The notes beneath the pieces are model-generated. The model worked only from the letters and a program-made list of their open reading frames with translations. It was not told the origin of the DNA and ran no database searches. From JAFAXD01 sp963760435 (GTDB lineage Bacteria > Pseudomonadota > Alphaproteobacteria > Rhizobiales > Xanthobacteraceae), in NCBI GenBank assembly GCA_963760435.1, contig CAVXDE010000042.1, positions 32,215 through 96,214 of the forward strand: a stretch of DNA of 64,000 nucleotides. Direction: 5' to 3'. This document shows positions 17,532 through 28,078 of this stretch, piece by piece (the stretch's first letter is position 1; each line of letters starts with the position of its first letter). The translations under genes were made by a program, and so were the position numbers.

Positions 17532-19618
17532 CAGTGACCACTCCAGAACATGAACCAGGTCACGGCGGCAGCGACTCCGATCAGCATGGTGAACGCGTAG
17601 TGGTAGAGATAGCCGGTTTGCAGGCGCACCGACCCGGCGGGTGATGTCGACAACCCGCGCCGAGACGCCGTCGGGCCCAAACCCGTCGATCAGCCAGCCA
17701 TCACCGTACTTCCAGAACGCGCGCCCGAGCCAGAAGACCGGCCGCACGAACAGGAAATCGTAGAGCTCGTCGAAGTACCACTTGTTGAGCAGGAAGCGGT
17801 AGAGCGGCGCATGCTGCTCGGCAAGCTCGACCGGCAGCCGCGGATTGCGGATGTAGAACAGATACGCAATCCCCCAACCGATCGCCATCATCAGCGTCGG
17901 CAGATAGCGGATGGGCCAGGAGATGTGCTCCATATTCTCGAAGATCGGATTGTCGGGCGAAAACTTGAGCGAGCTCGCGGAAGAATGATTCCACGCCGCT
18001 GCCGACAAACAGATGCTCGAACGGCCAGCCGGCCGCGAAGCAGCCGACCGCCAGCGCGCCGAGCGGGATCAGCATGGTGAGCGGGCTCTCGTGCGCGGCC
18101 TCGTAATGCGCAACGTCGTGCGGGCGACCGTGGAAGGTCTTGTAGAGCAGCCGCCAGGAATAGAACGCGGTCAGCAGCGCCGCGATCGTCGTGCAGAGAT
18201 AGCCATAGAACGCCATCGGGTTGGCTGCCGACGAACGCAGCTTCGATGATGCTGTCCTTGGAATAGAAGCCGGAGGTAAACGGAAATCCCGTCAGCGCCA
18301 GCGACCCGATGACCATCGTCCAGTAGGTGAACGGTAGCTTGTGCTTCAGGCCGCCCATGTTGCGGATGTCCTGCTCGTGGTGCATGGCCGTGATCACCGA
18401 GCCGCAGCCGAGGAAGAGCAGCGCCTTGAAGAACGCGTGCGTGAACAGGTGGAACATGCCGATCGAGTAGGCGCCGACGCCCATCGCAATGAACATGTAG
18501 CCGAGTTGCGAGCAAGTCGAATAGGCCACGATCTTTTTGATGTCGTTCTGCACCAACGCGATCGTGGCGGCAAAAACGCACGTGGTCCCGCCGATGAACG
18601 TGACGAAGGTCTGCGCGGTCGGGGCGAGGTCGAACAGCGGCGAGAGCCGCGCCACCATGAACACGCCGGCCGTCACCATGGTGGCGGCGTGGATGAGCGC
18701 CGAGACCGGGGTCGGCCCCTCCATGGCGTCTGGCAGCCAGGTGTGCAGCCAGATCTGGGCCGACTTGCCCATGGCGCCCATGAACAACAAGAGGCAGATC
18801 AGGGTCAGCGCATCCACGTCCCACGCCAGGAAATGGATGGTCTTGCCGGTCAGAGTCGGCGCCTGGGCGAACATCGTCTCGTAGTCGATCGCGCCGGTCA
18901 TCAGGAACACGGCGAAAATGCCGAGCGCAAAGCCGAAGTCGCCGACGCGGTTGACCACGAAGGCCTTGATGGCGGCGGCATTTGCCTCCGGCTTGTAGTA
19001 CCAGAACCCGATCAGCAGATAGCTCATGAGCCCGACGCCTTCCCAACCGAAGAACAGCTGGACGAGGTTGTCGGCCGTCACCAACATCAGCATGGCGAAG
19101 GTGAAGAGCGACAAGTAGGAAAAGAACCGCGGCGGGTACGGATCGTCGCTCATGTAACCGATCGAATAGAGGTGCACCAAAGCCGACACGGTCGTCACCA
19201 CGACCAGCATCACGGCGGTGAGCGTATCGATGTGCAGCGCCCATTCGACTTTGAGGTCGCCGGACGTGATGAAGCTCGTGATCGGCACGTGCGCATCCTG
19301 GTGGCCGAAGCCGACCTGCACGAACGCGATCCACGAAAACACCATCGAAATGAAGAGCAGCGCCGTGGTGATGACCTCGGCCGAGCGCGAGCCCGCGGCG
19401 GCCGGCTCCTGCGGATGCTCCTCATGCGCCGGATGATGGATGAGCCCGACGTCGCCAGTCGGCAGCGGCTCCGGTGCATGCGGCCCGAGGTCGTGGGCAT
19501 GATCCTCAGCACCGTGCGGGGTCTCGCCGCCCGGGAAGCGCGCGCGGGCGCCGACAATGGCGATGACACCCGCCAGAATGCAGCCCAGCAAGGGCAGGAA
19601 CACGATGGCGAGATACAT
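17531..19618 (-). CDS. nuoL: NADH-quinone oxidoreductase subunit L, three frameshifts
   Basis: NuoL is the distal antiporter-like subunit of complex I, with a long lateral helix at the C-terminus. Seen: MYLAIVFLPLLGCILAGVIA, a His-rich insertion at about residues 30-75, FFGWEGVGLMSYLLIGFWY, QIWLHTWLPDAMEGPTPVSA and KKIVAYSTCSQLGYMFIA. Three single extra bases, near 18223, 17973 and 17633, break the C-terminal quarter. Restored joins are AAFVGS/NPMAFYGYL, ESFFRE/SLKFSPDNP and DITRR/SVRLQTGYLY. Corrected length is 694 residues. The early insertion rich in His, Glu and Pro (HGAEDHAHDLGPHAPEP) is longer than in E. coli. Confidence 0.94.
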
Positions 19619-19629
19619 CGTCAGACCTT

Positions 19630-19929
19630 TCAGAGGTTGATGTCTTCGACCGCGATGGAGCCACGGTTACGGAAGAACACCACCAGGATGGCGAGACCGA
19701 TCGCGGCTTCCGCCGCCGCCACCGTCAGCACGACCAGCGCGAACACCTGGCCGACGAGATCGCCGAGGAATGCCGAGAACGCGACGAAGTTGATGTTGAC
19801 GGCGAGCAGGATCAGCTCGATCGACATCAGGATGATGATCACGTTCTTGCGGTTGATGAAGATGCCGACGATCCCCAGCGTGAACAGGATCGCCGCGACG
19901 GTGAGATAGTGCCCAAGCCCGATGGTCAC
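19630..19929 (-). CDS. nuoK: NADH-quinone oxidoreductase subunit K
   Basis: NuoK is a small three-helix membrane subunit of complex I (ND4L). The product is 99 residues with a GTG start at 19929 (read as MTIGLGHYLTVAAILFTLG), chosen because it gives the family length and lies one base after the nuoJ stop. Helix residues include IELILLAVNINFVAF, with the conserved membrane Glu, and LVVLTVAAAEAAIGLAILVV, with the second Glu. It ends EDINL, a near-universal NuoK tail. Confidence 0.96.
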   Translation of the reverse strand: MTIGLGHYLTVAAILFTLGIVGIFINRKNVIIILMSIELILLAVNINFVAFSAFLGDLVGQVFALVVLTVAAAEAAIGLAILVVFFRNRGSIAVEDINL

Positions 19930-19930
19930 G

Positions 19931-20539
19931 TCAGATCCCCTGCCCCGGCCGTACCTGCCTGATTTCGATCGCCGTCGCCTTGGTGCGCGCATTCTGCGCG
20001 GCGATGCTCTGGCGCTTGACGTTCACCTTGTGGCGCAGTGTGAGCACGATCGCGCCGATCATCGCCACCAGCAGGACCAGTCCCGCGACCTCGAAGTAGT
20101 AGACGTAGCGGGTGTAGAGCACGAGGCCAAGCGCCTGCGTATTGGTGACGTTGGCCGCGATCGGGCTCGCCAGCGCCTTGGTCGCCGTCGGACTGACGAT
20201 CCAGACCACCCCGACCGAGATCAGCTCGACCAGAAACACAAATCCGAGGACCGCGGCGAACGGCAAATAGGTGAGAAAGCCCTGGCGCAGCTCGACGAAG
20301 TCGACGTCAAGCATCATCACCACGAACAGGAACAGAACAGCGACGGCGCCGACATAGACCACGATCAGGATCATGGCCAGGAACTCGGCGCCCGCTATCA
20401 CGAACAACGCCGCTGCGTTGACGAAGGCGAGGATCAGGAACAGCACCGAGTGCACCGGGTTCCTCGAGGCGATCACCATGAACGCCGAGGCAACGCAGAC
20501 GGCTGCGAACAGATAGAAGAATAGCGCCGGGAAGATCAT
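19931..20539 (-). CDS. nuoJ: NADH-quinone oxidoreductase subunit J
   Basis: NuoJ is the ND6-like membrane subunit of complex I. It has 202 residues and five helices, starting MIFPALFFYLFAAVCVASAF at 20539. The conserved segment is AEFLAMILIVVYVGAVAVLF, whose pi-bulge helix controls quinone-proton coupling in the family. The cytoplasmic tail is basic. The start was placed at the membrane N-terminus; the upstream in-frame stretch overlaps nuoI and is Arg/Ser-rich shadow sequence. It sits 7 bp after nuoI. Confidence 0.96.
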   Translation of the reverse strand: MIFPALFFYLFAAVCVASAFMVIASRNPVHSVLFLILAFVNAAALFVIAGAEFLAMILIVVYVGAVAVLFLFVVMMLDVDFVELRQGFLTYLPFAAVLGFVFLVELISVGVVWIVSPTATKALASPIAANVTNTQALGLVLYTRYVYYFEVAGLVLLVAMIGAIVLTLRHKVNVKRQSIAAQNARTKATAIEIRQVRPGQGI

Positions 20540-20546
20540 CGCTCGC

Positions 20547-21035
20547 TCACCGGTATGGCGCGTCGAGCGCGATATTGCGCGCGATCGCGCGCTCCCAGCG
20601 GTCGCCGTTCGCCAGCAGCCGCTCCTTGTCGTAGTAGAGTTCCTCGCGCGTTTCGGTCGCGAACTCGAAGTTCGGCCCTTCGACGATGGCATCGACCGGG
20701 CAGGCTTCCTGGCACATGCCGCAGTAGATGCACTTCACCATGTCGATGTCGTAGCGGGTCGTTCGGCGGGTGCCGTCATTGCGGCGCGGGCCGGCCTCGA
20801 TGGTGATCGCCTGCGCCGGGCAGATCGCCTCGCACAGCTTGCAGGCGATGCAGCGCTCTTCGCCGTTGGGATAACGGCGCAACGCGTGCTCGCCACGGAA
20901 GCGCGGCGAGATCGGGTTCTTCTCGAACGGATAGTTGATGGTTGCCTTCGGCTTGAAGAAATAGCGCATCGACAGGATCACCGCCGACACGAATTCCTGC
21001 AGCAGCAGCGCGCGCGCGGCGCGATCGATCCTCAT
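20547..21035 (-). CDS. nuoI: NADH-quinone oxidoreductase subunit I
   Basis: NuoI carries clusters N6a and N6b of complex I and passes electrons to NuoB. Two 4Fe-4S motifs are visible: CIACKLCEAICP and CIYCGMCQEACP. It has 162 residues, the usual length, starting MRIDRAARALLLQEFVSAVI at 21035. An amphipathic N-terminal helix anchors it to the membrane arm. It lies between nuoH and nuoJ in the standard order with no frameshift. Confidence 0.97.
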   Translation of the reverse strand: MRIDRAARALLLQEFVSAVILSMRYFFKPKATINYPFEKNPISPRFRGEHALRRYPNGEERCIACKLCEAICPAQAITIEAGPRRNDGTRRTTRYDIDMVKCIYCGMCQEACPVDAIVEGPNFEFATETREELYYDKERLLANGDRWERAIARNIALDAPYR

Positions 21036-21054
21036 GACGTCCTCGTTTCCGGGC

Positions 21055-22111
21055 TCATTTCGGGGCGAGCCCGCCAAATTGCAGCACTGCCGCCACGATC
21101 ACGATCATCGCCAGCGACAGCGGCAGGAACACCTTCCAGCCAAGCCGCATCAGCTGGTCGTAGCGGTAGCGCGGAACAAAGGCCTTCACCAGCGCGAACA
21201 TGAAGAACACGAAGCCGGCCTTGAGCACGAACCAGATGATGCCGGGCACCCAGGTGAACGGCGGGACCGCAAGCGGCGGGAGCCAGCCGCCCAGGAACAG
21301 GATCGTGGTCATGGCACACATGGTGGCGATCGCCACGTACTCGCCCAGCATGAACATCATGTACGGGGTCGAGCCGTACTCGACCATGAAGCCCGGCGAC
21401 CAACTCCGATTCCGCCTCGACCAGGTCGAAGGGCGGCCGATTCGTCTCGGCCAGCGCCGAGATGAAGAACACGATGAACATCGGGAACAGCGGCAGCCAA
21501 TACCAATTCAGCAGCGAGAACCAGGGAATGCCGAGCGCGGTCGCCAGCCCCCGGTCAGCCTGGGCGGTAACGATGTCCGACAGATTGAGTGAGCCGACAC
21601 ACAGCAGCACGGTCACGAACACGAAGCCGATGGAGACCTCGTAGGACACCATCTGGGCGGCCGAGCGCAGCGCCGACAGGAAGGGATATTTCGAGTTCGA
21701 TGCCCAGCCCGCCATGATCACGCCGTAGACCATGAGCGAGGAGATGGCGAAGATGTAGAGCATGCCGACGTTGATGTCGGCGATCATCCAATCGGCGTTG
21801 ACCGGAATGACGGCCCAGGCGGCGAGCGCGAGTACGCAGGTCACCAGCGGCGCGAGCAGGAACACGCCCTTGTTGGCGCCGGCCGGGATCGTCGGTTCCT
21901 TGAACACGAACTTGAGCAGATCGGCGAAGGATTGCAGCAGTCCCCACGGACCGACCACGTTGGGCCCGCGCCGGATCTGCACCGCTGCCCAGATCTTGCG
22001 ATCGGCGAGCAACACGTAGGCGATCGCAATCAGCAGCACGACGAGCATGAGGACGCTCTGCGCCACCATGATGACGACCGGCCAAACGTAGCTCCAGAAG
22101 AAATCGTACAT
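21055..22111 (-). CDS. nuoH: NADH-quinone oxidoreductase subunit H, one frameshift
   Basis: NuoH forms much of the quinone chamber of complex I and links the peripheral and membrane arms. It starts MYDFFWSYVWPVVIMVAQSV and has about eight helices. Conserved segments are ADRKIWAAVQIRRGPNVVGP, EPTIPAGANKGVF, SALAETNRPPFDLVEAESEL and VEYGSTPYMMFMLGEY. An extra base in a run of three near 21392-21394 splits ELVAG from FMVEYG; corrected length is 351 residues. The break falls beside a functional loop in an indispensable subunit, so it is almost certainly a sequence error. Confidence 0.95.
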
Positions 22112-22113
22112 CG

Positions 22114-24198
22114 TCACTCCGCCGCGATCGCCGGGGCCGCGCGCCGCGCCAGCGCGGAGCACTCCGCCATGATGGCGGAGGCACGAGCGATCGGATTGGT
22201 CAGGTAGAAATCCTCGATCGGCGAGCGGAACGGCGCACGATCCACCGCGCCGGCAGACATTTCGGCGAGGCGGCGGACATCGGCGGCATCGCTCGGCTCA
22301 ACAACGTCGAGACGCGCGAGCACGGGGTGCGCCTTGAACAGAGCCGCCCGCAGCTGATTGAGCGAATCGTACGGAAGCTTCGTCCCGAGCTGGTCCGAGA
22401 GCGCGCGCAGGATCGCCCAGTCTTCGCGTGCATCGCCGGGTGGGAAGCCGGCGCGGTTGATGAGCTGGACGCGGCCTTCGGTGTTAACCGTGAGCCCGGT
22501 TTTCTCCGTGTAGGCCGCACCCGGCAGGATGACATCGGCGCGATGCGCGCCACGGTCACCGTGCGTACCGATGTAGATGACGAACGCGCCGGGCGCGACG
22601 TCGATCTCATCGGCGCCAAGAAGGAACAGCACATCGAGCGCATCACCAGCCGCCATGTCCGCCGCGGCCATTCCACCCTCGCCCGGCACGAGCCCGAGAT
22701 CGAGCCCACCCACCCGCGAGGCGGCCGTGTGCAGCACGCTGAAGCCGTTCCAGCCATCCTTGACGGCGCCCACTTCAACGGCGGTGCGGGCCGCTAGTGC
22801 CGCAATCGCCTTGCCATCGGGTCGCGAGAGCGCGCCTTGCCCGACTAGGATGACCGGATGCTGGGCCTGCTTGAGGCGCTCTGCAAACGGATGCCGCCCG
22901 CTCGCGATCTCCGCCAAGGTGTCCGGGCCCGCGCCCAGATAGTCGTAGGCGTAGGTCAGATCGGCCTTCTCGCCGATCAGTCCGATCGGGAACTGGCCGG
23001 CGCGCCAGCGCTTGCGAATGCGCGCGTTGAGCACGGCCGATTCGCGGCGCGGGTTCGAACCTACGATCAGGAGAGCGTCGGCATTCTCGATCCCGACGAC
23101 CGTCGCGTTGAAGGTGTAGGTCGCGCGGCCCCAAGTCGGAAGCAGCGGCGAGCCGTCCTGGCGGCAATCGATGTTCTTGACCTCGAGCCGCGTCATCAAA
23201 TCCTTCAGCGCGAACATCTCCTCGACGGTGGCGAGGTCGCCAGCGATCGCGCCGATCCGCTGCCGAGGAACAGCGCGGACCTTGGCGGCAATGGCAGCGA
23301 AGGCTTCGCTCCAGGAGGCCGGACGCAGCCGCGTTCCCTCGCGCAGGTACGGCTGGTCGAGACGCTGCGTGCGCATGCCATCGACCACGTGCCGCGTCTT
23401 GTCGGAGATCCACTCCTCGTTCACGTCCTCGTTGACGCGCGGCAGAATGCGCATCACCTCACGTCCGCGCGTATCAACCCGGATCGCCGAGCCGAGCGCG
23501 TCCATCACATCGATCGACTCGGTCTTGGCGAGCTCCCAAGGACGCGCTGCGAAAGCGTAGGGCTTGGAGGTCAGCGCGCCGACTGGGCAGAGGTCGACCA
23601 CGTTGCCCTGCAGCTCCGAGGTCATCGCGGTTTCGAGGTAGGTCGTGATCTCCATGTCCTCGCCGCGATTGATCGCGCCGAGCTCGGGAACACCGGCCAC
23701 TTCCGTCGCGAAGCGGACACAGCGCGTGCACTGGATGCAGCGATTCATCGACGTCTTGACCAGCGCGCCGATGTACTTGTCCTCGACCGCGCGCTTGTTC
23801 TCGCGGAAGCGGCTGGCGTCGACCCCGTACGCCATGGTCTGGTCCTGCAGATCGCACTCGCCGCCCTGATCGCAGATCGGGCAGTCGAGCGGATGATTGA
23901 TCAGCAGAAACTCCATCACCCCTTCGTGCGCCTTGCGCACCATCGGGGTGCGGGTGCGCACCTGCGGGGGCTCGCCCTTGGGGCCGGGACGGCAGTCGCG
24001 CACGCCCCAGGCGCAGGACGCGACCGGCTTCGGCGAGCCGACCAGCTCGACCAGGCACATGCGGCAATTGCCGGCGATCGACAGCCGCTCGTGAAAACAG
24101 AACCGCGGGATTTCCGCGCCCGCCGCCTCACACGCCTGCAACAGCGTGTACTCGGGCGGAACATCGATCTCTTTGCCGTCAACGATGAGTTTGGCCAT
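22114..24198 (-). CDS. nuoG: NADH-quinone oxidoreductase subunit G
   Basis: NuoG is the largest peripheral subunit of complex I, with several Fe-S clusters. Seen: an N-terminal 2Fe-2S ferredoxin domain (PRFCFHERLSIAGNCRMCLV), the HxxxCxxC segment HPLDCPICDQGGECDLQDQT and the 4Fe-4S motif CIQCTRCVRFATEVAG at about residues 155-170. A molybdopterin-oxidoreductase-like domain fills residues about 215-600. It has 694 residues, intact. nuoH starts 3 bp after its stop. Confidence 0.97.
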   Translation of the reverse strand: MAKLIVDGKEIDVPPEYTLLQACEAAGAEIPRFCFHERLSIAGNCRMCLVELVGSPKPVASCAWGVRDCRPGPKGEPPQVRTRTPMVRKAHEGVMEFLLINHPLDCPICDQGGECDLQDQTMAYGVDASRFRENKRAVEDKYIGALVKTSMNRCIQCTRCVRFATEVAGVPELGAINRGEDMEITTYLETAMTSELQGNVVDLCPVGALTSKPYAFAARPWELAKTESIDVMDALGSAIRVDTRGREVMRILPRVNEDVNEEWISDKTRHVVDGMRTQRLDQPYLREGTRLRPASWSEAFAAIAAKVRAVPRQRIGAIAGDLATVEEMFALKDLMTRLEVKNIDCRQDGSPLLPTWGRATYTFNATVVGIENADALLIVGSNPRRESAVLNARIRKRWRAGQFPIGLIGEKADLTYAYDYLGAGPDTLAEIASGRHPFAERLKQAQHPVILVGQGALSRPDGKAIAALAARTAVEVGAVKDGWNGFSVLHTAASRVGGLDLGLVPGEGGMAAADMAAGDALDVLFLLGADEIDVAPGAFVIYIGTHGDRGAHRADVILPGAAYTEKTGLTVNTEGRVQLINRAGFPPGDAREDWAILRALSDQLGTKLPYDSLNQLRAALFKAHPVLARLDVVEPSDAADVRRLAEMSAGAVDRAPFRSPIEDFYLTNPIARASAIMAECSALARRAAPAIAAE

Positions 24199-24203
24199 GA
24201 CCG

Positions 24204-25509
24204 CTACTCCGCCGCCTCGCGGATCGGCTCGGGATGCGGATTGCGCGCATATTCATCGATGCGCCGCTCGATCTCCGGACGGAAGTGCCGCAGCAGGCCC
24301 TGCACTGGCCAGGCCGCACCGTCGCCGAAGGCGCAGATCGTGTGTCCCTCGATCTGCTTCGTGACATCGAACAACATGTCGATCTCGCGCTTATGGGCGC
24401 GACCTTCGGCCATGCGCGTGAGCACGCGCCACATCCAGCCCATGCCTTCGCGACACGGCGTGCACTGGCCGCAGCTCTCGTGCTTGTAGAAGTAGGAGAT
24501 GCGCGCCATCGCGCGGACGATATCGGTCGACTTGTCCATGACGATGACAGCCGCAGTGCCGAGCGCGGATTTCACGGCGGCGAGGCCGTCGAAATCCATC
24601 TTCAGCTCGTTGCACTGTTCGGCCGGGCACGAGCGGCATCGAAGAGCCGCCCGGAATGACGGCGAGCAGATTGTCCCAGCCGCCGCGCACGCCGCCCGCA
24701 TAGGTCTCGATCAGCTCGCGCAGCGGGATGCCCAAGGCGTCCTCGACGTTGCACGGCTTATTCACATGGCCGGAGATGCAGTAGACCTTGGTGCCGGTGT
24801 TGTTGGGCCGCCCGATGGAGGAGAACCACGCCGCGCCGCGCCGCATGATGTCGGGCGCTGAGGCGATCGTCTCCACGTTGTTGACGGTCGTCGGATAGCC
24901 ATAAAGACCGACGTTGGCCGGGAACGGCGGCTTCAGCCGAGGCTGACCCTTCTTGCCTTCCAGGCTCTCGAGCAGCGCCGTCTCTTCGCCGCAGATATAC
25001 GCGCCGGCGCCGTGATGGACATAGACGTCGAAGTCATAGCCCGAGCCGCAGGCATTCTTGCCGATCAGACCCGCCGCATACGCTTGATCAACGGCGGCCT
25101 GCAGATGCTCGCGCTCGCGGATGAATTCGCCGCGCACGTAGATGTAGGCGGCCTGCGCCCCCATGGCGAAGCCGGCAATCAGGCAGCCCTCGATCAGCAA
25201 ATGCGGATCATGGCGCAGGATGTCGCGGTCCTTGCACGTCCCCGGCTCGGACTCGTCGGCGTTGACGACCAGATAGTGCGGTCGCCCGTCCGCCTGCTTG
25301 GGCATGAACGACCACTTCAGCCCGGTCGGAAAGCCGGCACCGCCGCGCCCGCGCAGACCGGACGCCTTCATTTCGTTGATGATGCCATCGCGCCCCTTGG
25401 CGAGGATCGCCTTGGTGCCGTCCCACCCGCCGCGGGCGCGGGCGCCCTCGAGGCCCCAGTCATGGAAGCCATAGAGATTGGTAAAGATGCGATCCTTGTC
25501 TGCGAGCAT
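24204..25509 (-). CDS. nuoF: NADH-quinone oxidoreductase subunit F, one frameshift
   Basis: NuoF binds NADH and FMN and carries cluster N3; it is the electron entry point of complex I. Seen: GLRGRGGAGFPTGLKWSFMP (NADH/FMN glycine-rich loop), VVNADESEPGTCKDRDIL, GAGAYICGEETALLESLEG and the cluster ligands ESCGQCTPCREG plus a distal Cys in GHTICAFGDGA. An extra base in a run of three near 24625-24627 separates the segments either side of VPAEQCNELKMDFDGL. Corrected length is 434 residues. Its start overlaps the nuoE stop (TGATG). Confidence 0.95.
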
Positions 25510-26258
25510 CAGGCCCTCGAACTGTCTGCGGCCGGCGGCTTCGGGATCGGCGCTTCATGCACATTTGCCGCGGCGCCCGGCTTCTTCGCCTCATCGTCGG
25601 CGACGGCCGGCTGCTGCGGCTCACCCGCGCTCGGCTTCTTCGCGTAGAGGCTCGGGTCGGTGAGCGTGGTCGGGCCGCCGACCGGCGCCGAGAAATGCCG
25701 ATCGATCTGCGGACCCGGCTTGGGCGGATTGCCGCTGGCGTAGCCGTCGATCACCTTCTCGAATGTCTCGGCCGTGAGATCTTCGTAGGTGTCGTGGCCG
25801 ATCAGCACCATCGGGGCGTTCACGCAGGCACCCAGGCACTCGACCTCCTCCCAGGAGAAATCGCCGTCCGCCGAAACGTGGAACGGTTCCTCGTGGATGC
25901 GATGATGGCAGACCTTGAACAACTCCTCGGCACCGCGCAGCACGCACGGCGTCGTTCCGCACACCTGGATGTGTGCCTTGCGGCCGACCGGAGAGAGCAG
26001 AAACATCGTGTAGAAGGTCGCAACCTCGAGCACGCGGATCTTGGCCATGCCGAGCATGGCGGCCACGGCCTCGATCGCTTTCTGCGGCAGCCAGCCACCG
26101 GATTGCTCCTGCGCGCGCCAGAGCAGCGAAATCACCGCCGATTGCTGGCGGCCGGGCGGGTATTTCTTGATCTCGTTCTGAGCCCACGTGAGGTTCTCAG
26201 CCGTGAAGGAAAACTCCTTCGGCTGCAGATGCTCGGGCGCGAGGCGGCGTACAGCCAT
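25509..26258 (-). CDS. nuoE: NADH-quinone oxidoreductase subunit E
   Basis: NuoE is a thioredoxin-fold subunit with the 2Fe-2S cluster N1a. It starts MAVRRLAPEHLQPKEFSFTA at 26258. The four ligands are visible as CGTTPC (first pair) and CLGACVNAP (second pair). It has 249 residues, about 80 more than E. coli NuoE. The extra tail is rich in Ala, Pro and Lys (KKPSAGEPQQPAVADDEAKK) and likely disordered; such tails are common in this order. The start overlaps the nuoD stop (TAATG). Confidence 0.96.
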   Translation of the reverse strand: MAVRRLAPEHLQPKEFSFTAENLTWAQNEIKKYPPGRQQSAVISLLWRAQEQSGGWLPQKAIEAVAAMLGMAKIRVLEVATFYTMFLLSPVGRKAHIQVCGTTPCVLRGAEELFKVCHHRIHEEPFHVSADGDFSWEEVECLGACVNAPMVLIGHDTYEDLTAETFEKVIDGYASGNPPKPGPQIDRHFSAPVGGPTTLTDPSLYAKKPSAGEPQQPAVADDEAKKPGAAANVHEAPIPKPPAADSSRA

Positions 26259-27454
26259 TAGCGATCGACCTCCCCGAACACGATATCGAGCGAACCGAGG
26301 ATCGCCGAGATGTCCGCCAGCATGTAGCCGCGGCAGAGGAAATCCATGGCCGACAGATGTGCGAAACCGGGCGCGCGGATCTTGCACTTGTAGGGTTTGT
26401 TGGACCCATCAGCGATCAGATAAACGCCAAACTCGCCCTTCGGCGCCTCCACCGCTGCATAGACTTCCCCTTCCGGTACGTGGAAGCCTTCGGTGTAGAG
26501 CTTGAAGTGATGGATCAGCGCTTCCATGGAGCGCTTCATCTCGCCACGGCGCGGCGGTACGATCTTGGTGTCAAGGAGGTGCGGCGGCCCCTGTCCGTCC
26601 GGAGCGCGCAGCTTGGCGATACATTGCTTCATGATGCGGATCGATTGCCGCATCTCTTCCATGCGGATGCAGTAGCGGTCGTAGTTGTCGCCGTTCTTGC
26701 CGATCGGAATATCGAAGTCGAACTCCTCATAGCACTCATAGGGCTGCGCCTTGCGCAGGTCCCAGGCCGCGCCAGAGCCGCGCACCATCACGCCGGAGAA
26801 GCCCCAAGCCCAGGCATCGGCAAGCGAAACGATGCCGATATCGACATTGCGCTGCTTGAAGATGCGATTGTCGGTGAGCAGCCCCTCGATATCCTCGCAC
26901 ACCTTCAGGAACGGATCGCAGAACGCCTCGATATCGTCGATCAGCTTCTCCGGCAGATCCTGATGCACGCCACCCACCCGGAAGTAGGCCGCATGCATGC
27001 GGCTGCCCGATGCGCGCTCGTAGAACATCATCAGCTTCTCGCGTTCCTCAAATCCCCACAGCGGCGGCGTGAGCGCGCCCACGTCCATGGCCTGGGTGGT
27101 GACGTTGAGGAGATGCGACAGGATCCGCCCGATCTCGCAATAGAGCACGCGGATGAGCTGGGCTCGGCGCGGAATGGTGATGCCGAGCAGCTTCTCGGCC
27201 GCGAGGCAGAAGGCGTGCTCCTGGTTCATCGGCGCGACGTAGTCGAGCCGATCGAAATACGGAATCGCCTGCAGGTATGTCTTGTGCTCGATCAGCTTCT
27301 CGGTGCCGCGATGAAGAAGCCCGATATGCGGATCGACCCGCTCCACGATCTCGCCGTCAAGCTCGAGCACGAGGCGCAGCACGCCGTGCGCAGCCGGGTG
27401 CTGAGGCCCGAAGTTGATGGTGAAGTTGCGCAGCGGTGTGTCTTGGACACTCAT
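26258..27454 (-). CDS. nuoD: NADH-quinone oxidoreductase subunit D
   Basis: NuoD, with NuoB, forms the quinone-reduction site of complex I and descends from the large subunit of NiFe hydrogenases. It has 398 residues starting MSVQDTPLRNFTINFGPQHP; the loop GPQHPAAHG contains the conserved quinone-site histidine. Other matches are PHIGLLHRGTEKLIEHKTYL, RVGGVHQDLP and the C-terminal DIVFGEVDR. No frameshift. It is separate from nuoC, which ends 8 bp upstream, not fused as in E. coli. Confidence 0.97.
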   Translation of the reverse strand: MSVQDTPLRNFTINFGPQHPAAHGVLRLVLELDGEIVERVDPHIGLLHRGTEKLIEHKTYLQAIPYFDRLDYVAPMNQEHAFCLAAEKLLGITIPRRAQLIRVLYCEIGRILSHLLNVTTQAMDVGALTPPLWGFEEREKLMMFYERASGSRMHAAYFRVGGVHQDLPEKLIDDIEAFCDPFLKVCEDIEGLLTDNRIFKQRNVDIGIVSLADAWAWGFSGVMVRGSGAAWDLRKAQPYECYEEFDFDIPIGKNGDNYDRYCIRMEEMRQSIRIMKQCIAKLRAPDGQGPPHLLDTKIVPPRRGEMKRSMEALIHHFKLYTEGFHVPEGEVYAAVEAPKGEFGVYLIADGSNKPYKCKIRAPGFAHLSAMDFLCRGYMLADISAILGSLDIVFGEVDR

Positions 27455-27462
27455 GCCAGGGC

Positions 27463-28068
27463 TCAGCTCGTCTTCGCCTTGTCGTCGCCGGGCAGGATGT
27501 AATCGGTTCCCTCCCAGGGCGAGAGGAAATCGAAATTGCGGAATTCCTGCGCGAGCCGCACCGGGTCATAGACGACGCGCTTCTGCTCGTCGTCCCAACG
27601 CACCTCGACAAAGCCGGTGAGCGGAAAGTCCTTGCGCAGCGGGTGGCCTTCGAAGCCGTAGTCGGTCAACAGCCGCCGCAGGTCCGGGTGACCGGTAAAA
27701 AGCACACCGTAAAGGTCGTAGGTTTCGCGCTCGAACCAGTCCGCGCCGGGAAACACGCTGATGATCGACGGCACCGGCGTGACCTCGTCAGTCTCGACCT
27801 TGACCCGGATGCGCGCGTTCTTGGTCGGCGACAGGAAGTGGTAGACGACGTCGAAGCGGCGCTCGCGCGAGGGCCAATCGACTGCGGTCACGTCGATGAT
27901 GCAAACGAATTGGCAGCGCGGGTCGTCGCGCAGGAACGTCGTCACGCGGATGATATCGGCCGCATTGGCGGCAATGTTCAGCACCCCGTGCGCAACGTCA
28001 TGGCCGGTGACCGCGCCCGGCAAGGCGTCCGCGATCAAGGCTCCGAGTTCGTCGAGCTTCGTGTCCAC
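27463..28068 (-). CDS. nuoC: NADH-quinone oxidoreductase subunit C
   Basis: NuoC is a 201-residue structural subunit of the peripheral arm of complex I (30-kDa subunit). Its signature is ERETYDLYGVLFTGHPDLRR, followed by DYGFEGHPLRKDFPLTGFVE. It starts MDTKLDELGALIADALPGAV at 28068, 10 bp after the nuoB stop. The C-terminus FLSPWEGTDYILPGD matches alphaproteobacterial NuoC. Confidence 0.97.
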   Translation of the reverse strand: MDTKLDELGALIADALPGAVTGHDVAHGVLNIAANAADIIRVTTFLRDDPRCQFVCIIDVTAVDWPSRERRFDVVYHFLSPTKNARIRVKVETDEVTPVPSIISVFPGADWFERETYDLYGVLFTGHPDLRRLLTDYGFEGHPLRKDFPLTGFVEVRWDDEQKRVVYDPVRLAQEFRNFDFLSPWEGTDYILPGDDKAKTS

Positions 28069-28078
28069 GAACCGCCCT

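Noticed and set aside
17531..19618. nuoL and other broken genes as true pseudogenes
   Set aside because: Breaks are single bases, often in short runs, in otherwise perfectly conserved essential genes, and correction restores the expected lengths.
14397..24489. Long plus-strand frames opposite nuo genes (for example 15818-17401, 18341-19909, 22858-24489)
   Set aside because: They mirror real minus-strand genes in GC-rich DNA, are extremely rich in Arg, His, Gly and Asp, have no ribosome sites and match no family.
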